A stretch of 32,303 nt of DNA from a virus. Positions within the stretch are counted from its first letter, which is position 1. The number at the start of each line of letters is the position of its first letter. The notes under the pieces were generated by a model. The model searched no databases. It was not told the DNA's origin and was given only the letters and a program-made list of their open reading frames with translations. Below, one piece after another: positions 15,876 to 24,394 of this stretch. The position numbers and the translations under genes were made by a program. The stretch is from positions 1 to 32,303 of the IMG/VR virus record IMGVR_UViG_3300028800_002444; one strand, 5' to 3'.

Positions 15876-16655
15876 ATGTCGACAAAGCTCACAAAAGTAG
15901 TAGCAAACTTCGAAACATCGCTTGCGACCAAGCTCGGAAATGGTGCTACTTCGGGCTCTCTCACAACCGCCGTCGATAAGGATGGAAACGCACTTCCGGC
16001 AGGTAAATATTGCATGATCGCAGATCGCGGAACTGGTGATGAAGAACACCTCCTCTTTGACCTTTCAGGTGTTGCCATGAGCAATATCTTTAGCGTCTCG
16101 CGCCAAGGAGTGCTGACTGCCGGTGTGCAGAATTCAAATGGCCATCGCGCAGGTTCAAAGTGCTATCTCACGGACTTCGTGAACCTGAAAGTCATCGTCG
16201 ACATTCTTTCCGGCGCTGACACACTCGACTCCGCAAATCCAATCAGGTACGACGCTGATCCGACATTCACTGATTCAAAACAAGTAGTGTCGAAAGGTTA
16301 TGCCGATGCGGGTCTTGCCGGCAAGGCTGACATCAATGGCAACAACGTCTTCCAAGGTCATAACTCCTTCGTTCAGTCACCGACTGTGCCAGCCGCGACG
16401 ACCTCAAGCCAACCAGTAACGCTTGCTCAGCTCATGGCAGCGGCACTTTTTGGTATTCAAGACGGACTCGACTACGCCGATATCGCAATAAATCCGGACG
16501 GGTCGGTCAGGTCCCTTCACGACAATGTAAACGGCAAGACCTATGTCTTCAGCTACGACCCGAACGGCGACCTCTTCACGATCTACGATGGCGTGAGGAA
16601 GTGGACGATCGCGTCGACGCTGAGTGGCGAGAGGATCGCGGGCATTACCAGATAA
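15876..16655 (+). CDS. Tail fibre-like structural protein
   Basis: A 259-residue protein. The segment KADINGNNVFQGHNSF (about 149-164), followed by SSQPVTLAQLMAA, is the repeating strand-turn style of phage fibre shafts and trimer-forming attachment proteins. The C-terminus (residues about 205-259) has YD-type repeats such as SYDPNGDLFTIYDG, a beta-rich end. The N-terminal 80 residues probably bind the tail. It opens the third late unit under its own promoter. Receptor binding is plausible but not shown. Confidence 0.6.
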   Translation: MSTKLTKVVANFETSLATKLGNGATSGSLTTAVDKDGNALPAGKYCMIADRGTGDEEHLLFDLSGVAMSNIFSVSRQGVLTAGVQNSNGHRAGSKCYLTDFVNLKVIVDILSGADTLDSANPIRYDADPTFTDSKQVVSKGYADAGLAGKADINGNNVFQGHNSFVQSPTVPAATTSSQPVTLAQLMAAALFGIQDGLDYADIAINPDGSVRSLHDNVNGKTYVFSYDPNGDLFTIYDGVRKWTIASTLSGERIAGITR

Positions 16656-16670
16656 ATAATTTATAAAAAT

Positions 16671-18773
16671 ATGATCAATTTAAATGTAGACAAGAGACAG
16701 AGCAAAGATACCATCGTAAAAGGACAGCAGATTCCTCCGCTTGTAATGCTGACCGAGTACGGCCGACCCGGCTATTCACGCTGGCCTGCGATAAAAGCAC
16801 AGGGAAGTCTGACGCTTCAGAATCAACCGACGGACGGCCAGTCGATCACGATAGGCCTCAAGACGTACACGTTCCAAGCGGTACTTACCAACGCCGACGG
16901 CAATATCCTAATTGGAGCTTCGATAGCTCAGACACAGGCGAATCTTTACGCAGCCGTCACCTTGACTGGCGTTCCCGGCACTCAATACGCGACCGCGACC
17001 ACGCTCAACCAAGACGTCGATGCAACGCCATTCGCTTCAAACATTCTGGTGCTTACTGCCAAAGTGGGAGGTATTGCCGGCAATTCGATTGCTACAACTT
17101 CAACGCTCACCGCTCCGAATGCATTCGACGCAGCCACTCTCGGTACGACGCGAACAGGTGTGGCACAGCAAGATGCTGAGTCGACGTTTATTCCACACTA
17201 TCGCTCGACCTTTAATTCCTCAAACGGAAATCAATATGCAAACCGAGAAATGTACTATCTCGGTGACATCAGCGGATCTCAAGACAGGCCAGTCAACAAC
17301 GACAAGATCATCGGAGCATTGCCTGCCCATAATTATATTATTCCAGCCGGTGGCACAAGAAAGCTCTGGGTACCGAACCACTTCGATCGCAGATACAAAC
17401 ACCTCCGCTCGATTCTCATGCGTTCAATGCTCCAAAGGCCTCTTTGGCAGAATGGCATCGTCGCTCCATTTGCCGAAACCACGAACAACCGATCGTTCAA
17501 ATCCCTTGCTCTCGATTCGAGCCGATTCGTCCATTTCTATCGCCAACAGGCAGGCACGAGCGGAATCTACGCGGTAGCTGGAAGCGTTGCTTCGAACGGA
17601 ACGATAACGTGGGGTGCTCCAGTTTTGTGTACAGCCCTCGATCAGTACAACACCGAATTCGACGCAGTCTTGATCAACACCGACAAAGTGCTCATGACCT
17701 ACGGCGCAGGTGCTTCGACGTTCATTCAGACAGCAACGCTTTCGTTCTCCGGCACCGGCATCACCAAGAACGCCGATGTTCAGGTCATCAATGTCAACGG
17801 CACGCAGAAGAATCTCGCCAAGATCGGAACCGACAAGGCACTCCTCGCTTTCCAGAACGGTGCGGCGGTCAATCTTTATGTCGTCTCGGTTTCAGGAACT
17901 GTGCCAGCATACGGAACGCTTGCGACGATCGCTTCCGCGAACATTTACTGGGGCAATCTTCAGGGCAACGGAACCGACAAGGCGCAGATCGTCTACTTCA
18001 ACGCCTCGAAAGTATGGACGGCGGTAGTTACTGCATCGGGTACGACTGTCACTGTGCAGACTCCGCTCACGATCGGCTACGATACAAACTCCGGCTATCG
18101 CTGCAACCAGCTCTATGCTTTCGGCACTGACAAATTCTTCTACTACCATCCGTGGGGCCAACTGATGCCGTTTCGCGGTCGCAACCGATGCAGGCTGACC
18201 TACCTCACAGCAAGCGGAAATACCTCTGCGCAAATAACTACGCTCGAAGTAACCGGCGACGAATACGACACCAACCCAGTCTTCTTCAATCCATATGATG
18301 CGAACAACTGTGTCATTTACCGATGGGCAGCAAACTATTTCGTCGGTGCAAAAATTAACGTGAATGGTAGCGTCGTCAGCCTTCAGGACGTTCCTCTCCG
18401 TGGAGTGGGATATTTCGACAGCGCGGACAACGGCCCAGGCAACGAATCACCAACGCGAATGAAGCTCTTCTCCGAATTCAACAACTTCACGCAGGTAGCC
18501 GATCCTGTCGTGATCGGTGGGATGACTGTCGTTCTCGCGACCGACAACAACATCAACGGATGCATCGCGGCTTTTGTCGATAAGCCGTTCAGTTTCGACC
18601 TGTACGTCGGCGACAACAAGATCGGCACGTTCAACAAGACACTCAATCTTCTTGTCGAACCGATCAACATTGACCAAGACCTCTACCTCGATGAATTCGG
18701 CATCAAGATAAAAAGCGATGAGGCGGTCGACATGAACATCGCTGCGCCAGTGCTACTTCTAACTGTCGAATAA
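16671..18773 (+). CDS. Large tail protein carrying the coat-type insertion module
   Basis: A 700-residue, beta-rich protein. Residues about 47-165 form a Gly/Thr/Ala-rich module starting QPTDGQSITIGLKTYTF and continuing through VGGIAGNSIATTSTLT. This is a recurrent phage decoration-type domain and the partner of the insert in the coat protein. The middle (about 210-590) has repeated strands with GTDK and VNGS turns (KIGTDKALLAF, QGNGTDKAQIVYF, AFGTDKFFYY), suggesting a propeller. The C-terminus ends in a compact strand domain. It is probably an exposed tail or receptor-binding component. The A/T-rich leader has no Shine-Dalgarno sequence. Confidence 0.6.
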   Translation: MINLNVDKRQSKDTIVKGQQIPPLVMLTEYGRPGYSRWPAIKAQGSLTLQNQPTDGQSITIGLKTYTFQAVLTNADGNILIGASIAQTQANLYAAVTLTGVPGTQYATATTLNQDVDATPFASNILVLTAKVGGIAGNSIATTSTLTAPNAFDAATLGTTRTGVAQQDAESTFIPHYRSTFNSSNGNQYANREMYYLGDISGSQDRPVNNDKIIGALPAHNYIIPAGGTRKLWVPNHFDRRYKHLRSILMRSMLQRPLWQNGIVAPFAETTNNRSFKSLALDSSRFVHFYRQQAGTSGIYAVAGSVASNGTITWGAPVLCTALDQYNTEFDAVLINTDKVLMTYGAGASTFIQTATLSFSGTGITKNADVQVINVNGTQKNLAKIGTDKALLAFQNGAAVNLYVVSVSGTVPAYGTLATIASANIYWGNLQGNGTDKAQIVYFNASKVWTAVVTASGTTVTVQTPLTIGYDTNSGYRCNQLYAFGTDKFFYYHPWGQLMPFRGRNRCRLTYLTASGNTSAQITTLEVTGDEYDTNPVFFNPYDANNCVIYRWAANYFVGAKINVNGSVVSLQDVPLRGVGYFDSADNGPGNESPTRMKLFSEFNNFTQVADPVVIGGMTVVLATDNNINGCIAAFVDKPFSFDLYVGDNKIGTFNKTLNLLVEPINIDQDLYLDEFGIKIKSDEAVDMNIAAPVLLLTVE

Positions 18774-18780
18774 AAAATTA

Positions 18781-20481
18781 ATGGCAACGTACACCATACA
18801 ATACGGCGACACTCTAAGCGGAATTGCCGCAAAGACCGGACAGAGCATCCAGCAACTGATGCAGATGAATCCGTCCGTCACCGACCCGAATAAAATCTAT
18901 GCGGGGCGTACGTTGAACGTGGGCGGTCCTGCACCCGCTCCGGCTCCTGCGCCGACACCAACTCCGCAGCCACAAAAGCAGACTATCTCGCAGGTGGCAC
19001 AACTTTCGGTCCCTGACTTTGTTGAAGACCCGGGAAGCGCTCAGATCGGACAGCAGTATAAGACGCAGGCGACTACTCCTATTGATGAGAATGCGATTCG
19101 AGCCTCGACCCGCGCAGCAATGCAGGGCCAGATTGACGCCATAAACTCCGCTGTGGCCGACCAGATCGCCAACTTCAGGAATACGACAGGCAAGAACAAT
19201 GAAGGCCAAGCGTACGCGCTTGAAGCGGCTGGTGGCCGAGTGGGAAGCGCGACAGGTGAAGCTCAAATCCAAGACGTCGAGAATACTGATGATCAGGAGG
19301 CGAACACATATCAGGACGAAGCCAATGCAAAAATATCTGCACTTCTTGGCCAAGCTGATACCGATGCTCAAACTGAAATCCAAAATCAGCGTGCCGCTAT
19401 TCAGCAGGGCGCACAAAGTTATTTCCAGTATCTCGATAGTTTGAGCAGCTCGAAGCAAAATCAAATGACGGCATTCGTAAAGAACATGGTCGCAATGGGC
19501 GTCGATCCGACACAACTCTCCGATGCTGACTTGCAGAAGATATCGTCGCAGTATGGATATACCAAAGATGAAATTGTTTCGATGTATAACGATGTGAAGA
19601 CCACTCAAGACCAGACAACGCAAACAAATGCTCTCACGAATGCAAAAGCTCAAGCTGATATCGACAAGGAAAATGCGGATACCAACTCTTTCGATTTGAG
19701 CCAAGGCCAAGCACACTACATCGTCGATCCGAAAACTGGACAGGTGACACAGGTCGCTAATCTTCCAAAGACGGCAGTCGATGGAAGTGATGGGTCAGGA
19801 TCAACGACGATTGACCCTACAAGTCCGCAATACAAAGTGGCACAAGACCTTGCTTATGGAGGTCTCACTTTCGCGCAATTCAAGAGCCTGTACTCATATT
19901 CGAGAGACATTAATCAGAAACTCGGAATCTATCAGCTTGCTAGTCAGCTCAATCCTCAATTCAATGCGGCCGATTTTGAAGCAGGCTATGAATTCTACAA
20001 AGACCCTCAGACAAGACGACAACTTTCGTCGGCCGACAACGCGATCGCAAATATTCAATCAATCATTGACCTATCGAATGCAGCAGCACGAAGCGGAGTG
20101 CCAGCGGTCAACAAGATCGAACTTCCTGCGAAGTATGAAATCGGTGATAGCTCAGTCGCAAACTTTGATCAGGCGCAGCAGCTTCTCGCAGATGAAGTTT
20201 CTGGTGTCCTCGGTTACGGCTCTGGCACCGACATGAAACTTAAGCTCGGTATCGATGTCATCGACGGCAATCTCGACCCTGCAACATTCGCTTCCAACAT
20301 GGAGCAACTCCAGACTTTCTTGCAAAAGAAAAAGAACTCGCTCCTTTCTCAGACGAGTGTATACGGCGATCCATCAGTCGGTGGTCAGCAAAACGATCCT
20401 TCGCAAGATATGTCGGCTTCATCCACAGCACCGACTACATACAAATCGACATCCGGCAAAGTTTACATTCTGCCTAATTAA
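18781..20481 (+). CDS. LysM-domain virion protein
   Basis: A 566-residue protein. Residues 3-48 are a LysM domain (YTIQYGDTLSGIAAKTGQS, then MNPSVTDPNKIYAGRTLNV), which binds N-acetylglucosamine in peptidoglycan. A Pro/Ala linker (about 50-63) leads to a long Gln/Asp/Ala-rich helical body. No catalytic cell-wall domain is seen. In a short-tailed phage this suggests a virion protein that touches the cell wall at infection, possibly one of the ejected internal proteins. It is followed after 2 bases by another large protein of internal-protein type. LysM is certain; the virion role is inferred. Confidence 0.75.
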   Translation: MATYTIQYGDTLSGIAAKTGQSIQQLMQMNPSVTDPNKIYAGRTLNVGGPAPAPAPAPTPTPQPQKQTISQVAQLSVPDFVEDPGSAQIGQQYKTQATTPIDENAIRASTRAAMQGQIDAINSAVADQIANFRNTTGKNNEGQAYALEAAGGRVGSATGEAQIQDVENTDDQEANTYQDEANAKISALLGQADTDAQTEIQNQRAAIQQGAQSYFQYLDSLSSSKQNQMTAFVKNMVAMGVDPTQLSDADLQKISSQYGYTKDEIVSMYNDVKTTQDQTTQTNALTNAKAQADIDKENADTNSFDLSQGQAHYIVDPKTGQVTQVANLPKTAVDGSDGSGSTTIDPTSPQYKVAQDLAYGGLTFAQFKSLYSYSRDINQKLGIYQLASQLNPQFNAADFEAGYEFYKDPQTRRQLSSADNAIANIQSIIDLSNAAARSGVPAVNKIELPAKYEIGDSSVANFDQAQQLLADEVSGVLGYGSGTDMKLKLGIDVIDGNLDPATFASNMEQLQTFLQKKKNSLLSQTSVYGDPSVGGQQNDPSQDMSASSTAPTTYKSTSGKVYILPN

Positions 20482-20483
20482 TC

Positions 20484-22550
20484 ATGCTCACTAAAACCCA
20501 AGTACAGCAGAATATTGAATCGCTCGAAAAGCAGGGAGCATCCCAGAATGACATTCAGGGATATTTAAATACTCTCGGTGGGCAGATTTCATCTGATGCA
20601 CCGACTCCCGCGCCAGCCGGCAATACGCCGGGCTTCTGGGGTAAGGCTCTCAATGTTGCGAAGGGTGTCGGTAACTTTCTTATTTCAAACGAGAAGAACT
20701 TCGGCAATGACATAGGGGATGCCATCTATGCACCGATCGCCGCGAATCAGGTTCAGGACGAAGTCAAACAAAACATGGCGCAAATGACTGAGCTTCTCGC
20801 AAAACGAAAAGCGATGAAAGCCGCAGGCCAAGACACGACGCATATCGACAACGCGATTCAGATGATCAATGCCAATCAGCCCGATCCGACAAAGGAGCTC
20901 GGAGATATTGTGCCATCGATAAATAAAAGCAATGAGCAGATTCTCGGTGATGCCGCCGGAGTAGCGACCGACATCGCGGCTTTTGGAACGTATGGTGATG
21001 CGGCAAAGGGAGCTGAGACAGGAAAGCTCCTTGTTTCTGGTCCCGTGAGTGGAGCGGTCGGCAATGCCCTCGGCAAAGCTGGAATTGAATCAAGTGCATT
21101 CGAGAAAACAATACCAACGGCCGCTTCGAAGCTCGCAGCTTTCGGCCAAGGTGCGCTCCAAGGTGCAAAGGTAATGGCTCCGATCGGAGCAGCCTATGGT
21201 GTTGCATCTTCAGCACAAAACAATGACGATCTTCCGACCATGCTTAAAAAGGCTCTCATCAGCGGAGCAGTATCCGGTGTCGTAGGTGGCGCACTTTCAG
21301 GCGTAGCAAATCTGCGCAACGTCGATCCTGACGAGCTCGATCAGGAAGCGGTCGCAAGTTACAAGAAAGGTCTCGCGGCGACCAAAGAAAAATATAAAGC
21401 GACGGCCGATCAGATCATTCCGGATCTCCTCGACCAGGGCGTATGGGGTACTCGCAAGCAACTCCTTCAGAAAGCAGATGCCGGCATTCAGCTCTCGTCC
21501 GACGAATATGAAAAGCTCGGTGAGCTTCAGGGAACTATTGACACTCAAGGCCTTACGCAGAAAATCGATGATGAGATCGCAAATTATTCTCAAGGTGGTC
21601 GTGCATTCAGCGACAAGATGGATGCTGTCGATAGTGCGATCGTGAATCACCTCAAGTCGGCCGATCAGATTTTGAATGACCCAGACATGGCAGGCGAAGT
21701 GGAGAAGTCCGGTGGCATTCAGGCGGTGCTTGATGATGCAAAGAATAATATCGTCGCCCAACTTCGACATGATGGCATCAATGACGCCGCTGATATTGTC
21801 GAGAACGTCGACACGGACGGCGTGAAGAATCCCGACGACTTCATGAGTACGCTCAAAGAATCAGTCTCGGACGGACTTCAGCCGAAGCCAATCTCGGTCA
21901 ACACCGCGAAGATCAATCAGCTCCAAAAGATGAAAGGCGATATTGAATCGCTTCAGCTCTACAACAAGCCGACCGAAGCGTATCAGCAAGACCTCCGCGA
22001 ACTCGCGCAGGATTACGGCGACACTGTCTATGACACGAGAAAGAGCCTCAAGACTGTCGACGACAGCGGTACTTTGTCGCAAGTGCGAAAGGTCGATGGA
22101 GCGATCCGTGATGTTTTGAATACAAACAATCCCGATTATGCCCAGATCAACAAGGTCTACACCTTGAATTCGAGACTCTTCGACGTTCTCGACGAGACGG
22201 CCAAGCGACAGGAAGCTCGCCCTCTCATCTCATGGTTCAACGCGATCGTGGGCAGCGGAGGCGCGACTGCGGGTGGTACAGCCGGCGGATTCATCGCCGG
22301 TCCCGCGGGGTCGACAGTCGGATCGCTTGCCGGTGGTGGCTTGGCAGTCGGCCTTACCACAGCGCTCAACAGCACTTGGTACAACACGCTCCGTGCGGTT
22401 CAGAAGGCGAATTTGGCCGACAAGCTTGTCGAGGTCGGAAGCCTCGATGCGGCGAAGTATTGGGTCCAGCTTTTGAATTCCGAGGGCATCAAAGGGGTTA
22501 ACCAACTCCTAAATACGCCAACAGCACAGCTAAACCAAGTGTCAAAATGA
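20484..22550 (+). CDS. Large internal/ejection protein candidate with glycine-zipper membrane segments
   Basis: A 688-residue protein, mostly helical. Two regions are rich in small residues: about 170-275 (GAVGNALGKAG, ISGAVSGVVGGALSGVA) and about 592-628 (GSGGATAGGTAGGFIAG, then VGSLAGGGLAVGL). Gly-x3-Gly patterns of this sort pack membrane helices. Between them are long charged helices. Podovirus ejection proteins have such a mix: they are stored in the head and form a channel across the envelope. The gene sits last in the virion block, where P22 also carries its ejection genes. This is inference from composition and position. Confidence 0.6.
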   Translation: MLTKTQVQQNIESLEKQGASQNDIQGYLNTLGGQISSDAPTPAPAGNTPGFWGKALNVAKGVGNFLISNEKNFGNDIGDAIYAPIAANQVQDEVKQNMAQMTELLAKRKAMKAAGQDTTHIDNAIQMINANQPDPTKELGDIVPSINKSNEQILGDAAGVATDIAAFGTYGDAAKGAETGKLLVSGPVSGAVGNALGKAGIESSAFEKTIPTAASKLAAFGQGALQGAKVMAPIGAAYGVASSAQNNDDLPTMLKKALISGAVSGVVGGALSGVANLRNVDPDELDQEAVASYKKGLAATKEKYKATADQIIPDLLDQGVWGTRKQLLQKADAGIQLSSDEYEKLGELQGTIDTQGLTQKIDDEIANYSQGGRAFSDKMDAVDSAIVNHLKSADQILNDPDMAGEVEKSGGIQAVLDDAKNNIVAQLRHDGINDAADIVENVDTDGVKNPDDFMSTLKESVSDGLQPKPISVNTAKINQLQKMKGDIESLQLYNKPTEAYQQDLRELAQDYGDTVYDTRKSLKTVDDSGTLSQVRKVDGAIRDVLNTNNPDYAQINKVYTLNSRLFDVLDETAKRQEARPLISWFNAIVGSGGATAGGTAGGFIAGPAGSTVGSLAGGGLAVGLTTALNSTWYNTLRAVQKANLADKLVEVGSLDAAKYWVQLLNSEGIKGVNQLLNTPTAQLNQVSK

Positions 22551-22650
22551 AAGCAAGAACCGCACCCAAAACAACTCCAAGAGGTCCAAGGATAGCTCCT
22601 CCGAGTAGCACACCAATTATCAGCAGTATGAAAAATAAAACGTAATACAT
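22498..22650 (-). CDS. Possible minus-strand two-helix membrane peptide
   Basis: On the minus strand an ATG at 22650 opens 50 codons with no charged residue at all. The peptide begins MYYVLFFILLIIGVLLGG and continues through two hydrophobic stretches with a Gly-Pro turn (GAILGPLGVVLGAVL), ending LLAYLGVG. It explains the otherwise empty 22551-22648 and overlaps the end of the preceding gene tail to tail by 53 bases. It would be the only minus-strand gene here, beside the lysis genes, so a holin or antiholin is conceivable. The + strand alternative is a Lys/Arg/Pro-rich 32-codon frame. No clear promoter is seen. Confidence 0.42.
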   Translation of the reverse strand: MYYVLFFILLIIGVLLGGAILGPLGVVLGAVLAFILTLGLAVLLAYLGVG

Positions 22651-22683
22651 GGACAAGATCATTCAGCCATACGAGAAAAAGCA

Positions 22684-22899
22684 ATGCAAGTGTCCTTCTT
22701 CAAAAAAATGATGGAAAAAAGAATCGAGACGATCGAATCCCAGATTCGAGAAATAAAAGAAAATCACCTGAGCCATATTCAGGAAGACTTGGCGGTGGTC
22801 AAGACGAACCAAGAATGGATCATGCGCTTTTTCTGGATCGTGGTCTCGGCTTCTGTCGCCGGACTGATCACCGGAATTATTAATTTAATGATCAAGTAA
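22684..22899 (+). CDS. XhlA-like lysis protein (coiled coil plus one membrane helix)
   Basis: A 71-residue protein. Residues about 9-43 are a charged coiled coil (IETIESQIREIKE), and residues about 49-69 a single membrane helix (FFWIVVSASVAGLITGIIN) ending MIK. This is the layout of XhlA/hemolysin-type phage proteins, which work with a holin and lysin to open the cell at the end of infection. It sits just before the lysin gene, 5 bases apart. The family link is by layout and context, not by a unique motif. Confidence 0.7.
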   Translation: MQVSFFKKMMEKRIETIESQIREIKENHLSHIQEDLAVVKTNQEWIMRFFWIVVSASVAGLITGIINLMIK

Positions 22900-22904
22900 T
22901 TTTT

Positions 22905-23963
22905 ATGGAAAACACAAAACTAGAAACTGGCGCATTGATTTCGCCACACGATTATCGAGACGGATATGCAGCTTCAGCCATTGCTGTAACGCTGGCGCCA
23001 CCGCTTAACCTACCCGCTACTTACAAGACCCAGCTCGCAGCACCCATGATGCAGGCCTTGGAGCCAGCATGCGTTTCGCACAGCGTGGCCGATAACCTCA
23101 AGCTCTACTGGTTCAGAAAGACAGGGAAGTGGATCGACTTTTCTCCCCGCTTCCTCGATATCCTCGCCAAGCGATTCGATGGACAAGATCGAGCAACAGG
23201 AGGCACATATCCGCGACTTGTCTTCAAGCTCGCCGTTCAATATGGATGTGCCACGACCGCAACGTTGCCGAATGACACCTCACTTCCTGTCCTCGAATAT
23301 CGAGACGACAACAAGCTCACTGAAACGGTCTTTGCCGAAGCGGCGCAGTACAAGATTCCTGGCTACGTCTCGGTCGCGCTGGACTTCCAAGGAACACGCC
23401 AAGCCATCTATCTCTACGGAGCGATTTCGACCCTCTTTCAGGTCGGCAACGAATTGTGGGTGCCTTCATGGGCTGACAAAGATACCGATCCGCTTCGCAC
23501 TCCGAAGCAAATCGTGTCAGGGCATCAAATGTCGCCGTTTGGATGGGAAGATTCGACCTATAACGATCTCCAAAACGAATGGAGCGACAAATGGGCAAAT
23601 AAAGGACAGACCCGATACGATCCGAAAGCATGGTCACCATTTGTGATCGAACAATGGGCGGTCGCTGAGATTCCACCGGATATTCAGGATTTCCTCAAAG
23701 CGCTTCCTGCGCCGTCTGCTTTCCATTACACATGGCAAAAAGACCTCGCATTTGGAGATCAAAACGAGGACATTAAATTCGTGCAGATCGCGTACATGAT
23801 ACTCGGTTTACTCGAACCAATCCCAGCTGAAGAGCTTGGCATCTTTGGCCCGAAGACTGCCACGGCAAACGCGAAGTATCAGCAAGCACACCGTATCGCG
23901 CCTGCGCCGAATCACATCGGTCCACAGACAAGAGCGGCACTTAATGGCCAATTTTCAATTTAA
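22905..23963 (+). CDS. Papain-like (C1) cysteine peptidase lysin with peptidoglycan-binding domain
   Basis: A 352-residue two-domain protein. The N-terminal domain has the C1 order of catalytic residues: C56 in EPACVSHSVAD, H207 in VSGHQM and N224 in NEWSDKWANKGQ, the last resembling the papain NSWG-x-x-WG segment. The C-terminal domain (about 283-348) has the PG_binding_1 pattern (GDQNEDIKFVQ, then GIFGPKTATANAKYQ). With XhlA-like and holin-like genes on either side, it is most likely the endolysin, cutting cell-wall peptides. Phage lysins of C1 type are less usual than amidases or lysozymes. Catalytic residues are read from the sequence; cell-wall substrate is inferred. Confidence 0.8.
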   Translation: MENTKLETGALISPHDYRDGYAASAIAVTLAPPLNLPATYKTQLAAPMMQALEPACVSHSVADNLKLYWFRKTGKWIDFSPRFLDILAKRFDGQDRATGGTYPRLVFKLAVQYGCATTATLPNDTSLPVLEYRDDNKLTETVFAEAAQYKIPGYVSVALDFQGTRQAIYLYGAISTLFQVGNELWVPSWADKDTDPLRTPKQIVSGHQMSPFGWEDSTYNDLQNEWSDKWANKGQTRYDPKAWSPFVIEQWAVAEIPPDIQDFLKALPAPSAFHYTWQKDLAFGDQNEDIKFVQIAYMILGLLEPIPAEELGIFGPKTATANAKYQQAHRIAPAPNHIGPQTRAALNGQFSI

Positions 23964-23968
23964 AAAAT

Positions 23969-24190
23969 ATGAATCCAACACTCAAACGTTACCTTATCAG
24001 CTCTGGTACTACATTCGTAACAGCTTTCCTGATCTCGGTCGGGGCGCAACTTACGCTAGTGCACATTACACCAGAAACCCTCGGCTGGAGCATTGTCGCA
24101 TCGATCGGCGCAACAGCTTGCCGTGCGGCGGTAAAGGCAGTTATCGAGGCTTTCTCAGACTCGAATGGTGGTCCTTCCGAGCTCGGATAA
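23969..24190 (+). CDS. Holin-like small membrane protein
   Basis: A 73-residue protein with two predicted membrane helices, about residues 8-30 (FVTAFLISVGAQLTL) and 38-60 (WSIVASIGATACRAAVKAVI), and a short Ser/Gly-rich C-terminus. Size, two helices and position 5 bases after the lysin fit a phage holin, which forms the membrane hole that releases the lysin. The preceding bases are AT-rich without a Shine-Dalgarno sequence. A longer frame starting at 23836 is an Arg-rich shadow. Confidence 0.75.
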   Translation: MNPTLKRYLISSGTTFVTAFLISVGAQLTLVHITPETLGWSIVASIGATACRAAVKAVIEAFSDSNGGPSELG

Positions 24191-24220
24191 AAATCTACGT
24201 GTAAGAAAATAGCAAAATCG

Positions 24221-24386
24221 TTGACTATATATTTAGAATGTTTAGTGTGTTCAATGCCACACTCAAAAAAGGAGAGTGTGGATAACTCGATCAGGATCGC
24301 TGCGAAACCCTGTATTTGCGACGCAAATTAGACCACGACTTTTTATGTCGTAGGGGGGCGACGCGGAAAAGCTTTTCTGATACAAT
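24221..24386 (+). promoter_or_regulatory. Control region of the methylase-nuclease cassette
   Basis: This gap holds several inverted repeats and promoter-like boxes. TTGACT lies at 24221 without a convincing -10. AGTGTG (24244-24249), CCACACTC (24257-24264) and GAGTGTGG (24274-24281) allow two exclusive hairpins. CGATC-AG-GATCG spans 24288-24299. ATTTGCG-A-CGCAAAT (24314-24328) is a perfect operator-like palindrome. GAAAAGCTTTTC (24366-24377) is a 12-bp palindrome directly before an extended -10, TGATACAAT (24378-24386). The methylase ATG is 8 bases past that -10, so the leader is near zero. Restriction-modification operons are often autoregulated, and these palindromes are candidate sites. 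Confidence 0.55.
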
Positions 24387-24394
24387 GTAAACAC

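Noticed and set aside
17444-18130. 228-residue + strand open frame
   Set aside because: Arg/His/Cys-rich shadow inside the 700-residue tail protein, in another frame.
18814-19716. 300-residue minus-strand open frame
   Set aside because: Antisense to the LysM protein gene; Cys/Arg/Leu-rich with no motif, while the + strand frame has a clear domain and operon context.
22547-22645. 32-codon + strand frame starting with ATGA overlap
   Set aside because: Lys/Arg/Pro-rich composition is what the complement of a hydrophobic peptide gives; the minus-strand reading is better.
22649-22711. 20-codon + strand frame with a CxC segment, overlapping the XhlA-like start
   Set aside because: Too short to support; may at most couple translation to the next gene.
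23836-24204. 122-residue + strand open frame over the lysin end and holin gene
   Set aside because: Arg-rich with no motif; the in-place lysin and two-helix holin frames explain the same DNA better.
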